Assembly (NCBI RefSeq): GCF_026011715.1
Contig: NZ_BRVM01000007.1
Span: 57,678-121,677, forward strand
Length of the DNA stretch: 64,000 bases
From: Cytobacillus sp. NCCP-133
GTDB lineage: Bacteria > Bacillota > Bacilli > Bacillales > Cytobacillaceae
Direction of reading: 5' to 3'
Each line of letters begins with the position of its first letter. Position 1 is the first letter of the stretch. Positions 27,135 to 35,502 of this stretch are shown piece after piece. The translations under genes were made by a program, and so were the position numbers. Under the pieces are notes generated by a model. The model worked only from the letters and a program-made list of their open reading frames with translations. It made no database searches and was not told the DNA's origin.

Positions 27135-28830
27135 TTTGATCTTCTGTAATGCCTGCTGCTTTTCCTTCACGGCTGGAATCCGCTGCCCCATATAGGCGGC
27201 CTTTTTCATGGTCGATCTGAATGGCCTGTACATTGCCGATGCGGCTTGGTTTATCCCCGAATTCAAATCCTTTCGACTCCATTTCCCCTTTCGCCTCCAT
27301 GCTGATTCCGGGCTCCCATTCAATGAGCGGGCCTGCGCTGGCAAAAATCCTAGGCTCCTCAATTGCTTCTTTTAAATTCATTTTATGGTCAATTATGTTA
27401 ATAATAGTCTGAAAAACGGAACCGATGATCGTAGGGCCTCCTGGGGATCCTAATGTGAGAATGGGTTTATCATCCTTAAATAAAATTGTTGGGCTTTTAC
27501 AGCTCACTGGCCTTTTATCAGGCTGCGCTTCATTAATTCCGCCTGGATTGGCATCAAAATCGGTTAGCTCATTGTTTAGCAGGAATCCGTATCCTTTCAC
27601 CATAATCCCGGATCCAAACGGATGTTCAACCGTGGATGTACATGCGGCAATATTGCCCCATTGATCAACAACAGTGAAATGGGTGGTTTCGCTTTTCTCT
27701 AAATCATCCGGCTGCCGAATGACCTGATTCGGCTTCCCATCCTGGTATTTCCACGGGTTTCCAAAATCTATGGCATCATTTCTCCGTTCAAAATTAATAG
27801 CTCTTACTCTCTCAGCGATATAGTCATCATGGAGCAGCCCTTCGATGGGGAGACTGGAACATTCTGGATCTCCCGAATAAGCAATTTTATCAGAAAAAGC
27901 CAATCTCATTGCTTCGGTAATCAGAAAGTATTTCTCCCAAGACCGTGCATCATATTGGCTTAAATCGAAGGTCTCAAGAATCTTTAGAACCTGGATTACA
28001 GTCAAGCCGCCTGCACTTGGAGGAGCAGATGAAGCAATTTTATAGCCTTTGTAATCTCCCCAGATTGGCTCGTCAATCGTCAGCCTGCAATTTTTCAGAT
28101 CTTCTAGGGTCATAATCCCGCCCTCTTCCTTCAGATTTGAAACAATCGCCTCTGCAATTTCACCTTCATAAAAAGCGGATATTCCTTCTTTTTGCAATAT
28201 CCTGAACGTTTTGGCAAGGTGTTCCTTTACAAGCGTATCTCCTTCTTTAAGAGACTTTCCTTCGGGAAAATAAAAGGCTTTTGCCTCCTTGCCCAATCGG
28301 TATTGAAAGTTTTGAAGAGCTTCTTCAAGCACCCAGTTTACTTTGAAACCCTTCTCTGCAGCGTCGATAGCCGGCTGAATCAAGTCAGCTAATGTCTTTG
28401 ACCCATGTTCATTTATAGCTTTATCCATAACTTTCAGGATTCCCGGTATCCCTACAGCCGTCCCATGGGTAGAACGCTTACGGAAGTCAACTACTTCTCC
28501 TTTCTCGTCCAAGAACATTTCGGGGTGCACACCCTTTGGAGCTCTTGTATGTCCATCATATATTTTTACATCTTTCTTTTTATTATCATAGACCATTAAA
28601 AATCCGCTTCCGCCGATGCCTGTCATCATTGGTTCCACGACATTTAAGGCGAATTGGATGGCTGCTGCTGCATCGACTGCATTCCCGCCTTCCTTTAGTA
28701 CCTTTTCGCCAATATCGGTTGCGGCCCAATGCGGACTTACAACCATACCTTTTGTTCCAACCGCCGTTTCCCTATCATAAGACTGCTTTTCCAAATCCCT
28801 TGATAATGATTTTCCTCGTCTATAACCCAT
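27121..28830 (-). CDS. ggt: Gamma-glutamyltransferase family protein (YwrD-like)
   Basis: A 569-residue Ntn hydrolase of the gamma-glutamyltransferase family. The self-processing nucleophile is Thr383 in SETTHFTVVDQWGN, which would become the N-terminus of the small subunit. The substrate-binding GSPGGPTI block lies near residue 470. No signal peptide is present, so it resembles cytoplasmic YwrD rather than the secreted Ggt of B. subtilis. The likely role is breakdown of gamma-glutamyl peptides or an unknown amide, since Bacillus uses bacillithiol rather than glutathione. GGAGG lies 10 nt before ATG. Monocistronic. Confidence 0.87.
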   Translation of the reverse strand: MGYRRGKSLSRDLEKQSYDRETAVGTKGMVVSPHWAATDIGEKVLKEGGNAVDAAAAIQFALNVVEPMMTGIGGSGFLMVYDNKKKDVKIYDGHTRAPKGVHPEMFLDEKGEVVDFRKRSTHGTAVGIPGILKVMDKAINEHGSKTLADLIQPAIDAAEKGFKVNWVLEEALQNFQYRLGKEAKAFYFPEGKSLKEGDTLVKEHLAKTFRILQKEGISAFYEGEIAEAIVSNLKEEGGIMTLEDLKNCRLTIDEPIWGDYKGYKIASSAPPSAGGLTVIQVLKILETFDLSQYDARSWEKYFLITEAMRLAFSDKIAYSGDPECSSLPIEGLLHDDYIAERVRAINFERRNDAIDFGNPWKYQDGKPNQVIRQPDDLEKSETTHFTVVDQWGNIAACTSTVEHPFGSGIMVKGYGFLLNNELTDFDANPGGINEAQPDKRPVSCKSPTILFKDDKPILTLGSPGGPTIIGSVFQTIINIIDHKMNLKEAIEEPRIFASAGPLIEWEPGISMEAKGEMESKGFEFGDKPSRIGNVQAIQIDHEKGRLYGAADSSREGKAAGITEDQIKVS

Positions 28831-28950
28831 AAGCTTATAACCTCCAATGATTGTCCTTTCTCTATAGTTAAGGATTACCCCCCTCTTCTATTTATGAAAC
28901 AACCATCATTAGGAAGAGGAACCAATGCATTATTATTGACCTATCCTCTC

Positions 28951-28986
28951 AAAAAAATCCTCTGCTGCAAGCGGCAGAGGATTTTG
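28951..28986 (-). terminator. Terminator of the YtxH-like gene at 28998
   Basis: AAAATCCTCTGC pairs with GCAGAGGATTTT (12 bp) and is followed by seven T on the minus strand. Confidence 0.85.
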
Positions 28987-28997
28987 CTATTTCTTTA

Positions 28998-29651
28998 TTA
29001 AAGATTGTGGCTGTTCTTTTGAGTTTCAGGGCTATAGATTACAGCACTTTCATCTCGTTCAACTGGGAAGGCAGAATCTGTGCTGTTCATTGAACCTGTA
29101 GTCTGGCCTGAAGAGAAGCCCGAATTTGAGCCAGAGTTAGGGGAGGTCCCGCTGTTTTCCACAGGGTTATCCATTAGCTCTGATCCTGCTTCTTTCACTT
29201 TAGATCCGATTTCAGCCAATTCACTTTTTGCTTCCTTAGCTGTTGACATGGCTTCGTTTGACACTTCTTTTACCATATCCATGTTGCCAAAAACATCCTC
29301 ATTGACACGCTGATATAGGTTTTGAGCGTCTTTAATTGCATCCTTTAAAGTGTTTGAAGCGTTTTTAAACTGGTTAATTACATTTTCCTTCACGTCGCCA
29401 GGATTCTCTTTTACTTCGGAAATTAAGTTAGCTGAAGTATCTTTTAGATCCATCGCTTTAGTTTTTACTTTTGTTCTTGTTTGTGTATCAAGCATTGCTA
29501 ATGCGCCTCCAATGATTCCGCCAAGAACAATTCCTTTCATCAGCTTGCTGTTTTGCCCATTGCCTGTATCCATTGCATTCATATCCTGTTCATAGTTTGA
29601 GCCCATCGCATTTGTTGTGTTTGCTGTATTATAAGCAGTATTCTGTTCCAT
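28998..29651 (-). CDS. YtxH domain general-stress-type protein
   Basis: A 217-residue protein. After a polar Asn/Thr-rich N-terminus, residues about 38-56 form the glycine-rich hydrophobic segment GIVLGGIIGGALAML of YtxH proteins. A long amphipathic, LEA-like helical region follows (about 60-150), and the C-terminal about 60 residues are Ser/Gly/Asn-rich. YtxH-like proteins in Bacillus belong to the sigma-B stress regulon, and a sigma-B-like promoter is visible upstream (29698-29722). It is much longer than typical YtxH because of both low-complexity ends. AGAGGAGGA precedes ATG. Confidence 0.75.
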   Translation of the reverse strand: MEQNTAYNTANTTNAMGSNYEQDMNAMDTGNGQNSKLMKGIVLGGIIGGALAMLDTQTRTKVKTKAMDLKDTSANLISEVKENPGDVKENVINQFKNASNTLKDAIKDAQNLYQRVNEDVFGNMDMVKEVSNEAMSTAKEAKSELAEIGSKVKEAGSELMDNPVENSGTSPNSGSNSGFSSGQTTGSMNSTDSAFPVERDESAVIYSPETQKNSHNL

Positions 29652-29697
29652 AGTGAATCCTCCTCTTTTAATTTAATGTTCGTTTGTTATTGTTTTA

Positions 29698-29722
29698 ATT
29701 CCCGCACATAAAAGAAATAAAC
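29698..29722 (-). promoter_or_regulatory. Candidate sigma-B promoter of the YtxH-like gene
   Basis: GTTTAT (29717-29722) and GGGAAT (29698-29703) on the minus strand are 13 bp apart, close to the sigma-B consensus GTTTAA-N13-GGGTAT. Confidence 0.6.
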
Positions 29723-29754
29723 TTTCCAAGTCCATTTTTAGTCCAATCTATCGA

Positions 29755-29783
29755 TTGACAATGAAGCATAAAGATTAAATAAT
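29755..29783 (+). promoter_or_regulatory. Promoter of yfkAB
   Basis: TTGACA (29755-29760) and AATAAT (29778-29783) are 17 bp apart, 31 bp before the start codon. Confidence 0.65.
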
Positions 29784-29814
29784 GACAAAGGACTTAGTTT
29801 AAAAGGAGAATTCT

Positions 29815-30930
29815 ATGATTACTAACCTTTCACCCATTACACCGGAGCATGATCCATGGGAAGCTTATCTTGACATAGACGAGCATGGAAAAATGCTATT
29901 ATCAAATATTGAATTTACGACTACGGTTTTATGCAATATGCGCTGCGAACATTGCGCAGTGGGCTATACCTTACAGCCAAAGGATCCTGATGCTTTGCCA
30001 ATTGAGCTTATGTTGCAAAGGATGGAAGAGATTCCACATTTGAGATCCTTAAGCATAACGGGCGGTGAACCCATGCTATCCAAAAAGTCAGTGGAAAAGT
30101 ATGTCGTGCCTCTGATGCGCTACGCCCGCAGCAGGGGTGTCAGAACCCAGATCAATTCGAATTTAACCCTGGAATTAAACCGTTACGAAGAGATTATTCC
30201 ATATTTGGATGTTCTTCATATTTCACATAATTGGGGAACAGAAGAAGATTTTCTTGAAGGCGGATTCGCCATGATGGAGAGAAAGCCTGCAATCGAACAC
30301 CGACAAAAACTTTTTAAGCGGATGATCGCGAATAGCCGGGAACTCGTTAAGGCTGGGGTCATGGTCTCTGCTGAAACCATGCTGAATAAAAGGACCTTGC
30401 CCCATCTAAAAAAAATACATAAACAAATTACGGAAGAAATGAAGTGCCAGCGCCATGAGGTCCACCCGATGTACCCTTCAGATTTTGCTTCTTCCTTGGA
30501 AACACTGTCTCTTGAAGAAATGAGATCGGCGATCCATCACCTATTGGATATAAGAAAGGAAGAAACCTGGATGCTTTTCGGCACCCTTCCATTCTACGCA
30601 TGCAGCAGTAATGAAGCTGATTTGCAGCTTTTAAAAAGATTGCATAATTCTAAAAATGTAACCGTCAGAAACGATCCTGATGGCCGCTCACGCTTAAATG
30701 TCAATATTTTCACAGGCGATGTGATTGTCACTGACTTTGGCGATACCCCGCCACTTGGAAATATTAAAAGCGATCAGCTTGAAGAAATCTATAAGAAGTG
30801 GTCGGAAACTCAATTGGCTGATTCATTGAATTGCCATTGTGCAGGGGTACGGTGCCTTGGACCAAATGTGCTTGTAAAAAACAGCTACTACAAGGACGCT
30901 GATTTTAAGAAGCTGTCTTCAAATATTTAA
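29815..30930 (+). CDS. yfkAB: Radical SAM / CxCxxxxC motif protein YfkAB
   Basis: A 371-residue radical SAM protein. The cluster motif CNMRCEHC places the three 4Fe-4S ligands at Cys40, Cys44 and Cys47. A GGEP motif (SITGGEPML, about residues 80-88) contacts SAM. The C-terminal extension contains NCHCAGVRCLGPN, a second cysteine-rich patch that may bind an auxiliary cluster. The reaction is not known. In B. subtilis the gene starts the yfk region, and the neighbours here (yfkD, chaA/yfkE) keep that order. Length is normal. The AAAGGAG site precedes ATG. Confidence 0.87.
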   Translation: MITNLSPITPEHDPWEAYLDIDEHGKMLLSNIEFTTTVLCNMRCEHCAVGYTLQPKDPDALPIELMLQRMEEIPHLRSLSITGGEPMLSKKSVEKYVVPLMRYARSRGVRTQINSNLTLELNRYEEIIPYLDVLHISHNWGTEEDFLEGGFAMMERKPAIEHRQKLFKRMIANSRELVKAGVMVSAETMLNKRTLPHLKKIHKQITEEMKCQRHEVHPMYPSDFASSLETLSLEEMRSAIHHLLDIRKEETWMLFGTLPFYACSSNEADLQLLKRLHNSKNVTVRNDPDGRSRLNVNIFTGDVIVTDFGDTPPLGNIKSDQLEEIYKKWSETQLADSLNCHCAGVRCLGPNVLVKNSYYKDADFKKLSSNI

Positions 30931-30969
30931 AAGAAGTCAGCCAGCCTTAGGGGCTGGCTGACTTCTTTA
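30930..30969. terminator. Bidirectional terminator between yfkAB and yfkD
   Basis: A 16-bp stem, AAGAAGTCAGCCAGCC and its complement with a short loop, followed by T-rich sequence. It is among the strongest terminators in the window. Confidence 0.9.
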
Positions 30970-30990
30970 TTGTACGGCAAATTCGCCTTT

Positions 30991-31812
30991 CTATCTTGGG
31001 CGTTCTGAAACTAAAAACCCGAATGTGACATGGTCCTGAATCGGAATCCATGCGCCTATTCCCTGTGAAGTCACATTTTTAATCACAATACTTCTTTTGT
31101 TGCCTTTGAGCATTAAATAAACTTCCCCATATGTTACTTTTCCTTTTTCATTAATAGCCGGGGCATATCCGTAAAGATAGCCTAATCGTTTTGAAGGGAT
31201 ATTATAAATATGATCCTTTTTTGTCCCTGCACCAACAATCGTCTCAAAAGCGAGAGGAAGTCCCGATTTTTCCATTGCTTTCAGAAGCATCATTTTTTTT
31301 ACATCTTCAGCATTAGGCACCTTTGCAGTTAGCCCGCCGCGGACAACCTTTTGTGCTTCCTGCACATAGTGAATCTGGTATGGCGCTTTTCCTCCGCGAT
31401 TATCAAAATAATTCGTGTTAATCTTTTGATATTCCCAGTTTGGAGAGGTTTCAGATGACTCGTAGTTAAGCGGCCATTGTCCCAAATAGACGATTGCCCT
31501 GTACCCGATTGCGAACGGAGTGCTGCTGACCGATGTTTCATTTAGCATCCGGATTAATTCCGGATTTTCAATTTTCACCTTCGAGGAGTCTATCAGCTGC
31601 TGTGCCAATTCGCTAGGCTGAAGGGTTGGCATATCCTGTGTTGGATTTGGATAGGTATTTTCTTTTGTGACATTCAGCACCGAATTCGGAATGGCGATTG
31701 ATTTCTGCGGCTGTTTTGCAGGTTTTTCAGCCCCTTGTTGCCCATGGGCAGCCGGATGGAATGACAGCATTAAGATAAGGCCTAAAAAAAGAATGCTAAC
31801 GTATTTTTTCAT
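30991..31812 (-). CDS. yfkD: YfkD family secreted protein
   Basis: A 273-residue exported protein of the Bacillus YfkD family. Residues 1-24 are a signal peptide ending near AHGQQ. The rest is soluble, with the conserved PIAIGYRAIVYLGQWPLNYES-like centre and a C-terminal GAWIPIQDHVTFGF block. ATG 31812 is chosen because AAGGAG lies 8 nt upstream; a longer frame from 31830 would start inside that site. No enzymatic motif is visible. The convergent yfkAB gene shares a terminator. Function unknown. Confidence 0.8.
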   Translation of the reverse strand: MKKYVSILFLGLILMLSFHPAAHGQQGAEKPAKQPQKSIAIPNSVLNVTKENTYPNPTQDMPTLQPSELAQQLIDSSKVKIENPELIRMLNETSVSSTPFAIGYRAIVYLGQWPLNYESSETSPNWEYQKINTNYFDNRGGKAPYQIHYVQEAQKVVRGGLTAKVPNAEDVKKMMLLKAMEKSGLPLAFETIVGAGTKKDHIYNIPSKRLGYLYGYAPAINEKGKVTYGEVYLMLKGNKRSIVIKNVTSQGIGAWIPIQDHVTFGFLVSERPR

Positions 31813-31973
31813 GTGTCTTACTCCTTTCAACTCACAAGCTTTTTAGGTTTGTTCATAGTTTTTTCAGAGAAAAGGGATATTATCCAGCGGTTCATAAATA
31901 AATAAGCCCTGCATTGAATAGCTTTATTGCAGTAATATTTTTCATTTGTAATAATTTTGTAAAAATCAGAATA

Positions 31974-32002
31974 TTTACAAATATCAAATAATGTGTTATT
32001 AT
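31974..32002 (+). promoter_or_regulatory. Promoter of an orphan transcription unit
   Basis: TTTACA (31974-31979) and TATTAT (31997-32002) are 17 bp apart on the plus strand, pointing into a region without any long ORF that ends at the terminator at 32210-32250. Confidence 0.6.
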
Positions 32003-32008
32003 TAACTT

Positions 32009-32250
32009 ACTCTCAAGAAAAGGAGGGCAGATGAAGTCAGCCACTTTATCATAAAGGAGGATGAACCCGTTTTTTGTTAAGTCATCAGCAAGTTAGGTTA
32101 AGTGATCAAAACTCAACATGAAGGTTGGTGATCAATGCCTTAAAGCGAACAGAATCCAAATCCTCTAAAAACATATACCCTTATGAAAAAAGTACTTAAA
32201 TACCAAATATAAAAACCGGCTCTGAGATTATTTCAGAGCCGGTTTGTTTG
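32009..32250 (+). ncRNA. Candidate small RNA or micro-ORF transcript
   Basis: Between a good sigma-A promoter and a strong terminator lies a stretch of about 240 nt with no long ORF on this strand. It contains two AAGGAGG words about 30 nt apart. One is 5 nt before a 7-codon ORF (32030-32053); the second overlaps that ORF's stop region. It also contains repeated words (GTTAAGTCATCA, GTTAAGTGATCA, GTTGGTGATCA). A 23-codon ORF starts at GTG 32127. It could be a regulatory RNA, a leader-peptide RNA, or a decayed gene. No known RNA family is recognised. Confidence 0.4.
32210..32250. terminator. Bidirectional terminator at the chaA 3' end
   Basis: AAACCGGCTCTGA pairs with TCAGAGCCGGTTT (13 bp), flanked by GTTTGTTT on the plus strand. 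It serves the orphan plus-strand unit and chaA. Confidence 0.85.
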
Positions 32251-32292
32251 TTTAACGGGATATTATATTTTAATTAGAATTTCATATTTTAA

Positions 32293-33354
32293 TTAAAGTA
32301 GATAGAAGCCTATTCCCATGATCACATAAGCAGCCAGCAATGTTGCACCTTCAAACCAGTTTGTTTCTCCGTCATTTGAGATGACAATCATCAGTAATAC
32401 TGCAGTAACCATTGAAATTAATTCAGGCAATGTAAAGACCAAAGGCATCGCTGTTGGAAAAATTAAAGAAATCAACACCAATACTGGCGCTACAAACATC
32501 GCAACTTGCAAAGTAGAGCCAATGGCGATTTCGACTGCAATATCCATTTTATTTTTAAAAGCCATAATAATTGCAGATGCATGTTCTGCTGCATTCCCGA
32601 CAATCGCTACGATTACAACACCAATGAATAGCTCCGTCCATCCAAATGCTTCCCCAACTGCTTCAAAGGTATGGACAAGATTTTCAGATACATAAGCAAC
32701 AGCAATTGTCGAGATGGCAAGAACAGCAATCGCTTTTCCCTTGCTCCATTCCGGTTCTTCATCCTCATGATGGCTGGCACTTTCCTCTTTATGCTGATAC
32801 ACACCTCGATGCGTCACGAGCTTGAAGAATAAGGCTGCTAAGTATAAGGCAATCAATATGACAGAGATGCCAATACTGAAGGTAATGGTTTTCGCTTCGT
32901 CCATTGTCATCGCAAACACTTCCGGAATGACAAAGGCAACGATCACTCCGAACATGAGAAGACCGGAATTATGCCTGGCATCATATACATTGAAGGATTG
33001 GGTCTTAAATTTCACTCCTCCAATAAAGAAAGATAATCCTGCAACCAAGAGCAAGTTTCCCAGCACGGAACCTGTTAATGAGGCAAGGACAACACTGATA
33101 AGACCGGCTTTTAAAGCAAAAATTGAGATAATTAGTTCCACGGCGTTTCCAAATGTAGCATTAAGCAATCCCCCAATTCGGGGTCCTGCTACAATTGCAA
33201 GACTTTCAGTCGCCCTTCCCATATAGCTGGCCAGCGCAATAATGGTGATGCAATAGATAATAAACAGCAGTATATTGGACCAATGCATCAGCGTACCAAT
33301 AACTGACAAGGGTACCCCAGAAAAAGCCAGCACCATGAAGATTTTATTTGTCAT
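32293..33354 (-). CDS. chaA: Calcium/proton exchanger (CAX, YfkE type)
   Basis: A 353-residue cation/H+ antiporter of the CaCA superfamily. It has 11 hydrophobic segments in two inverted halves. The two alpha-repeat signatures are GNAVELIISIFALKAG (about residues 68-83) and GNAAEHASAIIMAFKNK (about 251-267), each with the conserved acidic residue that binds Ca2+. An acidic His/Glu-rich loop near residues 190-205 separates the halves. B. subtilis YfkE (ChaA) exports Ca2+, and the position next to yfkD matches that genome. Monocistronic; it probably exports Ca2+ in exchange for protons. Confidence 0.9.
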   Translation of the reverse strand: MTNKIFMVLAFSGVPLSVIGTLMHWSNILLFIIYCITIIALASYMGRATESLAIVAGPRIGGLLNATFGNAVELIISIFALKAGLISVVLASLTGSVLGNLLLVAGLSFFIGGVKFKTQSFNVYDARHNSGLLMFGVIVAFVIPEVFAMTMDEAKTITFSIGISVILIALYLAALFFKLVTHRGVYQHKEESASHHEDEEPEWSKGKAIAVLAISTIAVAYVSENLVHTFEAVGEAFGWTELFIGVVIVAIVGNAAEHASAIIMAFKNKMDIAVEIAIGSTLQVAMFVAPVLVLISLIFPTAMPLVFTLPELISMVTAVLLMIVISNDGETNWFEGATLLAAYVIMGIGFYLL

Positions 33355-33523
33355 ATGATCTTCTCCTTTTTATTATGTTTAACCTTCAATTATTTTCATA
33401 TGTAGTTATATTCTGATATTTCTAATTAAATATGTAGAAACTGTTCTTCTTCATTAACCTTTTTCAAATAAATTAAACCTATACATTAAAAATGATTTGC
33501 TTATTTTCTATAATTATCCATAG

Positions 33524-33554
33524 AAAAAGCTGCCGTTTTCAGACAGCAGCTTAT
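33524..33554 (-). terminator. Terminator of the acyl-CoA dehydrogenase gene
   Basis: AAGCTGC pairs with GCAGCTT around a 12-nt loop, followed on the minus strand by TTTTTC. Confidence 0.65.
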
Positions 33555-33560
33555 CTCTTC

Positions 33561-34703
33561 TTATTCGATGGCATGTTTAGCCAGCACTTGGATTGTCATA
33601 TCATCCATTGGCGGATTATGAAGACCTGCACGGACATCCCGGTAGTAGCGCTGCAGCGGATTTTTTTCAGAAAGGCTTCTGGCACCGACTACCCTCATGG
33701 CTAAATCCACAACGGAAATTGCTGCATTTGTAACAGCAAACTTAACCGCACCCAATTCCGGCTGCATGATGCTTCTCGCCAGCTCATCTGCTTCATCCCA
33801 TTGTTTTGCAACGGAATACAGAAAATGGCGCGCTCTCATCAGCTCCAATTCCATCTCACCGATTTTTTGCTGGACATTTGGCAAATCAATGATGGCTCCA
33901 TTAATGCTATTAGGTGAATACTTTTTTGCAAAATCAATCGCGTAGGTTTGGGCCGCCTGTGCAATGCCGAGATAACACGCAGGGATATGAAGCAGCCACC
34001 CGGCAGCTCCTTTTTGTCCAGGCTCAAAAATCTCAACAAGGGCCTCTTCTTTTACCCTTGCGTTTTTCAAAATTAGATCATGGCTCCCTGTGCCTCTCAT
34101 CGCTATACTATCCCAGGTTTCTTCAATCTCCACTCCTTCTGCAGTTCGGGGTATCAGGAAATTCCCAATTTGGCCATTATCCGCAATCGTAGCGCTCACG
34201 TTAAAGTAATCAAGAACAGGAGCCATTGTCGTAAACGTTTTCCGCCCATTGAGGACCCAGTTATGTCCATCTCTTACTGCACTTGTAACAGGTTTCCCAC
34301 CTCTTGTCGGACTGCCCGTTTGAGGTTCTGTAGCACAGTTGTTCATTAATGCCCCATTCTTTACTTTTTCACAAAGGTTTTTATAGATTGATTCCTTCCA
34401 GCTGTTTTTCTCGCCAAGACTCTTCATAATGCCCATATGCCAGCCAATAGATAAAGCGGTAGATCCATCACCTTCTGCCATTTTTTCCTGCAGGCGAATA
34501 AATTCATATAGAGAAAGTCCTTCTCCTCCATTTCGCTTTGGAATGGTTAAAGAAGTATATCCAGCCTCTTTCAGATCTTTGATATTCTCATAGGGGAATT
34601 GGCCCTCTTCATGCTTCCCTGCAGCCCTTGTTAAAAATTTTCGGGAAAGCTCCTCCATTATTTCAAGTCGTTTTTGGATCGTTTTCACTTCCTGGAACTT
34701 CAT
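33561..34703 (-). CDS. Acyl-CoA dehydrogenase family protein (YdbM-like)
   Basis: A 380-residue flavoenzyme of the acyl-CoA dehydrogenase family. An N-terminal helical domain (about 1-110), a middle beta domain (NGRKTFTTMAPVLDYFNVSA near 155-174) and a C-terminal helical domain (about 225-375) are in the usual order. The closest bacillar relative is YdbM. Members of this branch are sometimes flavin-dependent monooxygenases acting on sulfur compounds (DszC/SfnC-like), so beta-oxidation is not certain; the usual catalytic Glu is not obvious. No fatty-acid genes are adjacent. Monocistronic, inserted in the yfk region relative to B. subtilis. Confidence 0.8.
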   Translation of the reverse strand: MKFQEVKTIQKRLEIMEELSRKFLTRAAGKHEEGQFPYENIKDLKEAGYTSLTIPKRNGGEGLSLYEFIRLQEKMAEGDGSTALSIGWHMGIMKSLGEKNSWKESIYKNLCEKVKNGALMNNCATEPQTGSPTRGGKPVTSAVRDGHNWVLNGRKTFTTMAPVLDYFNVSATIADNGQIGNFLIPRTAEGVEIEETWDSIAMRGTGSHDLILKNARVKEEALVEIFEPGQKGAAGWLLHIPACYLGIAQAAQTYAIDFAKKYSPNSINGAIIDLPNVQQKIGEMELELMRARHFLYSVAKQWDEADELARSIMQPELGAVKFAVTNAAISVVDLAMRVVGARSLSEKNPLQRYYRDVRAGLHNPPMDDMTIQVLAKHAIE

Positions 34704-34903
34704 TTACCTGAGCACCCCATTCCTTCTTAATTCTTATTGTTTTTATCGGATTTATTATACAGGATTCTTATAAAATGGTTCTAGCATGACGTCCTTTTTG
34801 TCAAAAACAGGCGGGAACGCGCAGATGAAAATGGCAGAACTGAAAGGAGAATAAACGATGAGTGATTTAAAAAAGAATATGGCAGAAGAGAATCGAACGA
34901 TAG

Positions 34904-34936
34904 AAAAAAAGGAAGAGGCGCCTCTTCCTTTTTTCA
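34904..34936 (-). terminator. Palindromic terminator of the OsmC gene
   Basis: The perfect palindrome GGAAGAGGCGCCTCTTCC (34911-34928) is flanked by A and T runs on both sides, so it can stop transcription in both directions. Confidence 0.8.
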
Positions 34937-35320
34937 TAAGATCAGTTCAAATGTTTCAATAACGTCAATGCTTCCTTCTACAGAGCGGACCATTGAGCAG
35001 TTTTTCCTCGTCAATTCAAGAGCTTTATGGAGTTTTGCTTCGTTTAAATCGTTGCCTTTAATTAAAAAGTGGATATGAACCTTTTCAACCCGGTCTGCAA
35101 TGTCCGGATTTCTTTCCACACGCGTTTTAATCTGGATATCCTCAAAATCCATTCGCATCTTTTTCATGATTTTGCGAAGAACTCCTCCGCTGCACACGGC
35201 CAATGAGGCAACAAGCAGCTGAAATGGCCTGAACCCATATTCCTCGTCTCCCGCCACATCAAGACGCCCAAATGGCAGCTCAGTATAAAACCCTGCTTCT
35301 TCTTTCATTTTAAAATCCAT
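34934..35320 (-). CDS. OsmC family protein
   Basis: A 128-residue OsmC/Ohr-fold protein. The conserved GFRPFQLLVASLAVCSGGVLRKIM block (about residues 29-52) carries the first cysteine, and LTRKNCSMVRS near the C-terminus carries the second, in the usual OsmC positions for peroxide reduction. ATG 35320 is chosen because AAGGGG lies 8 nt before it; a longer frame to 35380 has no site. The position between an acyl-CoA dehydrogenase and an MFS gene gives no functional hint. A thiol-dependent peroxidase is the likely role. Confidence 0.82.
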   Translation of the reverse strand: MDFKMKEEAGFYTELPFGRLDVAGDEEYGFRPFQLLVASLAVCSGGVLRKIMKKMRMDFEDIQIKTRVERNPDIADRVEKVHIHFLIKGNDLNEAKLHKALELTRKNCSMVRSVEGSIDVIETFELIL

Positions 35321-35502
35321 GGTATTCGCCCCTTTTACGTTATATATATTTAGAGAGTACACTATTTTACCAGCAAACAAAACTAATTTGCCGCTTCATT
35401 TCGTTTTATCTCTATTATATTTCACTTGCCAAGATTCCTTATTCCCGATACCATCATTTAGGAACCATTTTTTAGTGACTCTCAGAAAAAGAGGTTTTAA
35501 TT

